A stretch of 15,368 bases of DNA from an uncultured Streptococcus sp. (lineage in GTDB: Bacteria; Bacillota; Bacilli; Lactobacillales; Streptococcaceae): NCBI GenBank assembly GCA_902470035.1, contig CABREZ010000029.1:1-15368 (forward strand), in the 5' to 3' direction. This document shows, in pieces, positions 13,550 through 15,368 of the stretch; position 1 is the first letter of the stretch; every line of letters begins with the position of its first letter. The notes under the pieces are model-generated. The model had not been told where the DNA came from and did not search any database. It worked only from the letters and a program-made list of their open reading frames with translations. Made by a program: the position numbers and the translations under genes.

Positions 13550-13837
13550 CCATTTGTATTTCTTAAGATCGACACAGCCATTCTTTTTCCGGTCTACCCC
13601 TTCTGCCCAGAGAAGCGTGCCTTGCTCTTCCCAATCAGGAGCCAGGCGACCAGTAGAGGTCACGACCCGGTGACAGGGATAGGTCACAGCTTTTGTAGAA
13701 GTGGCCAAGACCTTGCCGACCTGGCGGGCGTGGCGAGGATAGCCAATGAGTTGGGCAATTTGACCATAAGTGGCCACACATCCCAGGGGAATCTGAGCAA
13801 CGACCCTTAGGACCTTTTCTTCAAATAAATCGTTCAT
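13526..13837 (-). CDS. MGMT-family DNA-binding protein (alkyltransferase-like size, Cys retained)
   Basis: The 103-residue protein corresponds to the C-terminal DNA-binding domain of O6-alkylguanine-DNA alkyltransferase. Visible landmarks are TYGQIAQLIG (23-32), the arginine-finger helix HARQVGKVL (R38) and YPCHRVV with the acceptor-type cysteine at 55. True alkyltransferase-like proteins of this length usually carry Trp in place of that Cys, so this one may keep alkyl-transfer chemistry or may act as a lesion-recognition protein. It lacks the N-terminal domain of full-length Ada/Ogt proteins. It starts three bases after the PAP2 stop codon. A possible ribosome-site remnant (AAGAGTAAGCAGAAG) is weak, consistent with translational coupling. 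Confidence 0.87.
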   Translation of the reverse strand: MNDLFEEKVLRVVAQIPLGCVATYGQIAQLIGYPRHARQVGKVLATSTKAVTYPCHRVVTSTGRLAPDWEEQGTLLWAEGVDRKKNGCVDLKKYKWKAEETQL

Positions 13838-13840
13838 GCT

Positions 13841-14491
13841 TTACTTCTGCTTACTCTTAAAGCGCCATTCAAAACGCAAACGGTCGTAATAAGGAAAGAC
13901 CATTTGTAAAAGACCGAATCCCAAAAGCATACTTCCTGTTACGTCTGTCGGGTAATGAACCCCAACGTAGACACGAGATACAACAATGGTCACCATACAA
14001 AGGAAGAGGGCAATCTGAGCCAAGACTTTTCCGACTTGAGAGGTCATGCGTTGTCCTACAATAATAATCAAACCACCAAATACGAGGGTGGCTGCTAAAG
14101 AGTGACCACTCGGAAAAGAATAGCCACCCTCTTGTACCAAGTGTTGAAGTGCTGGACGTGGGCGCAGATAGATGTGTTTCAGAATCACCACGAGTAATCC
14201 AGTTGTAACCAAACTCCCGGTGAGGAGGAGGGCCTCCGTATACCATTTCTTCCAGACAAAGAAGAGGACAATGACGCCAACCCAGGATACGACAACTGGT
14301 GTGTTCATCAGCACTGTCACACGGGTAAAAAAGGCAGTCAAATAGGCTGGTAAGCCTCCACGAATAGCCGATTGAATCGGTTGATCGATTCCGACTAAAT
14401 TTTCCGGATAAAATTTGACTACATAGCCCAGAATCATAAATAACAAAAGGGCAAAAGAGCCCTTTAGAAAATGAGATTGTTTATTTTTCAT
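13841..14491 (-). CDS. PAP2-family membrane phosphatase
   Basis: The 216-residue integral membrane protein has about five to six helices and the full three-part PAP2 phosphatase signature: K105-X6-RP (112-113), PSGH (127-130) and SRVYVGVHYPTD (172-183) with the catalytic histidines H130 and H179. Such enzymes remove phosphate from lipid phosphates or pyrophosphates, for example phosphatidate or undecaprenyl diphosphate, on the outer face of the membrane; the exact lipid cannot be told from sequence. The gene overlaps the end of ribU by 11 bases, so the two are cotranscribed and probably translationally coupled. A PAP2 gene next to ribU is a known arrangement in streptococci, from memory. The link to flavin uptake is positional only. 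Confidence 0.9.
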   Translation of the reverse strand: MKNKQSHFLKGSFALLLFMILGYVVKFYPENLVGIDQPIQSAIRGGLPAYLTAFFTRVTVLMNTPVVVSWVGVIVLFFVWKKWYTEALLLTGSLVTTGLLVVILKHIYLRPRPALQHLVQEGGYSFPSGHSLAATLVFGGLIIIVGQRMTSQVGKVLAQIALFLCMVTIVVSRVYVGVHYPTDVTGSMLLGFGLLQMVFPYYDRLRFEWRFKSKQK

Positions 14492-15038
14492 AGATTTTAA
14501 GTAGGGGCTGTACGACGGTGTATACCATCCAGAAGGTAACAGCCCAAATCAGTCCTTCTATTAGATTAAAGGGAACAACCATACTGAGAAGATACTTTTC
14601 AACTCCGACCATCTTCGCTATGTCAAATCCAACAAATTTAGCATAGAGAGGGATGGCATAATAATAATTAACTAGGAGCATGGAAAGGGTTAAACCAGTG
14701 GTCCCAACCAGACTAGCTATCACAAACCGTGCTAGAGTTTTTTTCTTATTCCAAATGACTGCAAATGCTAAGACAAAGACTAAAACAGCAATTATGTTAA
14801 CTGGTAAGCCTACCAAGGTCTCAGCTCCTCGACCATTCAGAACCAACTTGAGAACCGATCGAATCAAAATCACCACAACTGAGCTCTTCAAATCTAACAG
14901 AACTAAGGCGAGTAAGATTGGAATCGTACTAAAGTCAACCTTTAAAAAATCAATCCCTATTGATAGTTGATAAAACATCAATAGAAAAGAAAGTGCAGAT
15001 AAAACAGCCACTAGGGTCAGTTTTCGAGTATTTGTCAT
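14481..15038 (-). CDS. ribU: Riboflavin ECF transporter S component RibU
   Basis: The 185-residue protein has five to six hydrophobic helices and the RibU-type N-terminus (RKLTLVAVLSALSFLLMFYQ). It also shows the segments DFSTIPILLALVLLDLKSS and LIRSVLKLVLNGRGAETLVGLPVNI, typical of flavin S components. It binds riboflavin in the membrane and needs the shared EcfA-EcfA'-EcfT module, which is not in this window. The FMN riboswitch directly upstream fixes the substrate with high confidence. The start at 15038 is preferred because GGAGG lies eight bases upstream; the longer frame opens with TTG and contains that ribosome site. It is the first gene of an operon with the PAP2 and MGMT genes. Confidence 0.93.
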   Translation of the reverse strand: MTNTRKLTLVAVLSALSFLLMFYQLSIGIDFLKVDFSTIPILLALVLLDLKSSVVVILIRSVLKLVLNGRGAETLVGLPVNIIAVLVFVLAFAVIWNKKKTLARFVIASLVGTTGLTLSMLLVNYYYAIPLYAKFVGFDIAKMVGVEKYLLSMVVPFNLIEGLIWAVTFWMVYTVVQPLLKIYEK

Positions 15039-15232
15039 CACAGGTTCCTCCAATTTTTACTAAAATTAGAAGAAGTTGGAAAGATTCCCTTAACCTTATT
15101 CTATTTCAATCGTTTTAAAGAAAACTTAAACAGTTCCTTGGTACTTGACTAAAGATGTCAGAATGCTAAAAGAAAAAAGTTCGAAGACTGATTTCTTATA
15201 AAATCAACAAAATTTCTATCAAGTCCAGCGTC

Positions 15233-15251
15233 AAAAAGAACAGGTTTGTTC
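15233..15251 (-). terminator. Candidate expression-platform terminator behind the FMN riboswitch
   Basis: GAACA and TGTTC (15247-15251 with 15238-15242) form a short stem around a 4-base loop, extendable by G-U pairs, directly followed by five U (minus strand of 15233-15237). It starts about ten bases after the aptamer. The stem is weak, so a longer alternative fold may be the working one. The rest of the leader (15039-15232) holds A/T-rich sequence and no other clear element. Confidence 0.45.
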
Positions 15252-15260
15252 CTCTCTCGT

Positions 15261-15368
15261 CTTCTCCCATCCAGACTATACTGTCGGTTGTGGAATCGCA
15301 CCACATCAGCTTGCGCTCGCGGACTTCTTTTAGAGTATGGAAAAGGAAAAGACCATTTCCTAGTAAAA
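15261..15368 (-). promoter_or_regulatory. FMN riboswitch (RFN element), 3' part, cut by window edge
   Basis: The minus strand carries the unmistakable 3' core of the RFN aptamer: GTCCGCGAGCG, then a TGTGGTGCGATTCCACA hairpin, then CCGACAGTATAGTC followed by TGGATGGGAGAAG (about 15261-15325). The stretch 15326-15368 is probably the variable arm. The conserved 5' block around GGGCAGGGTG lies beyond the right edge. It should repress ribU and the genes behind it when FMN is abundant. Confidence 0.95.

Noticed and set aside
13494..13553. Longer N-terminus of the radical SAM protein through the MGMT terminator
   Set aside because: No ribosome site exists, the residues are a translation of the hairpin, and the family similarity begins at MKSYSTLNDYY.
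15039..15053. TTG start for RibU
   Set aside because: The extra five codons contain the GGAGG ribosome site that serves the ATG at 15038.
1..15368. Defence island, prophage, insertion sequence or toxin-antitoxin module
   Set aside because: Apart from the small coiled-coil protein and the FGG-repeat protein, every substantial gene fits an ordinary chromosomal family. I found no transposase, integrase, nuclease or toxin-like pair, and no sharp composition change by eye.

Overview
This window looks like chromosome from a low-GC Gram-positive coccus, most likely a viridans Streptococcus of the sanguinis/mitis type. The evidence is protein content rather than a marker gene: a Mga-family regulator of streptococcal type, a TrpXYZ-type ABC transporter, a RibU S component behind an FMN riboswitch, strong AGGAGG ribosome sites, TGnTATAAT extended -10 promoters and short AT-tailed terminators. 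The species assignment is inference. All genes but one lie on the minus strand. I see no tRNA, rRNA, CRISPR array, insertion sequence or phage gene.

Layout, left to right. 1-62: an inverted repeat at the edge. 65-2760: the trpX-trpY-trpZ transporter operon (read right to left), a probable tryptophan importer. 2761-3062: a ~300-nt leader of that operon with its own promoter and a chain of mutually exclusive RNA helices ending in an intrinsic terminator; this is the most interesting item here. 3189-4412: a single-pass membrane protein with a 12-residue FGG/Pro repeat region. 4525-5874: a CNNM/CorC-type DUF21-CBS membrane protein. 5978-7459: a Mga-like regulator. 7616-8743: an AI-2E family transporter, divergent from an orphan ABC ATPase (8815-9603, plus strand) across a palindromic promoter. 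9688-13493: a compact cluster, read right to left as ytqA-like radical SAM protein, mnmM (ytqB) tRNA methyltransferase, a small coiled-coil protein and a CPA1 Na+/H+ antiporter. 13526-15368: MGMT-family protein, PAP2 phosphatase, RibU, and an FMN riboswitch cut by the right window edge.

How the genes work together. TrpXYZ should import tryptophan, and its leader probably sets operon expression by premature termination. RibU, as an S component, would need the ECF module encoded elsewhere to import riboflavin; the riboswitch would shut this off when FMN is plentiful, and the tight packing suggests PAP2 and MGMT share that control. YtqA and MnmM are conserved neighbours in Firmicutes, and MnmM finishes the wobble-uridine modification of tRNA. 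The remaining genes are single housekeeping or envelope genes separated by recognisable terminators.
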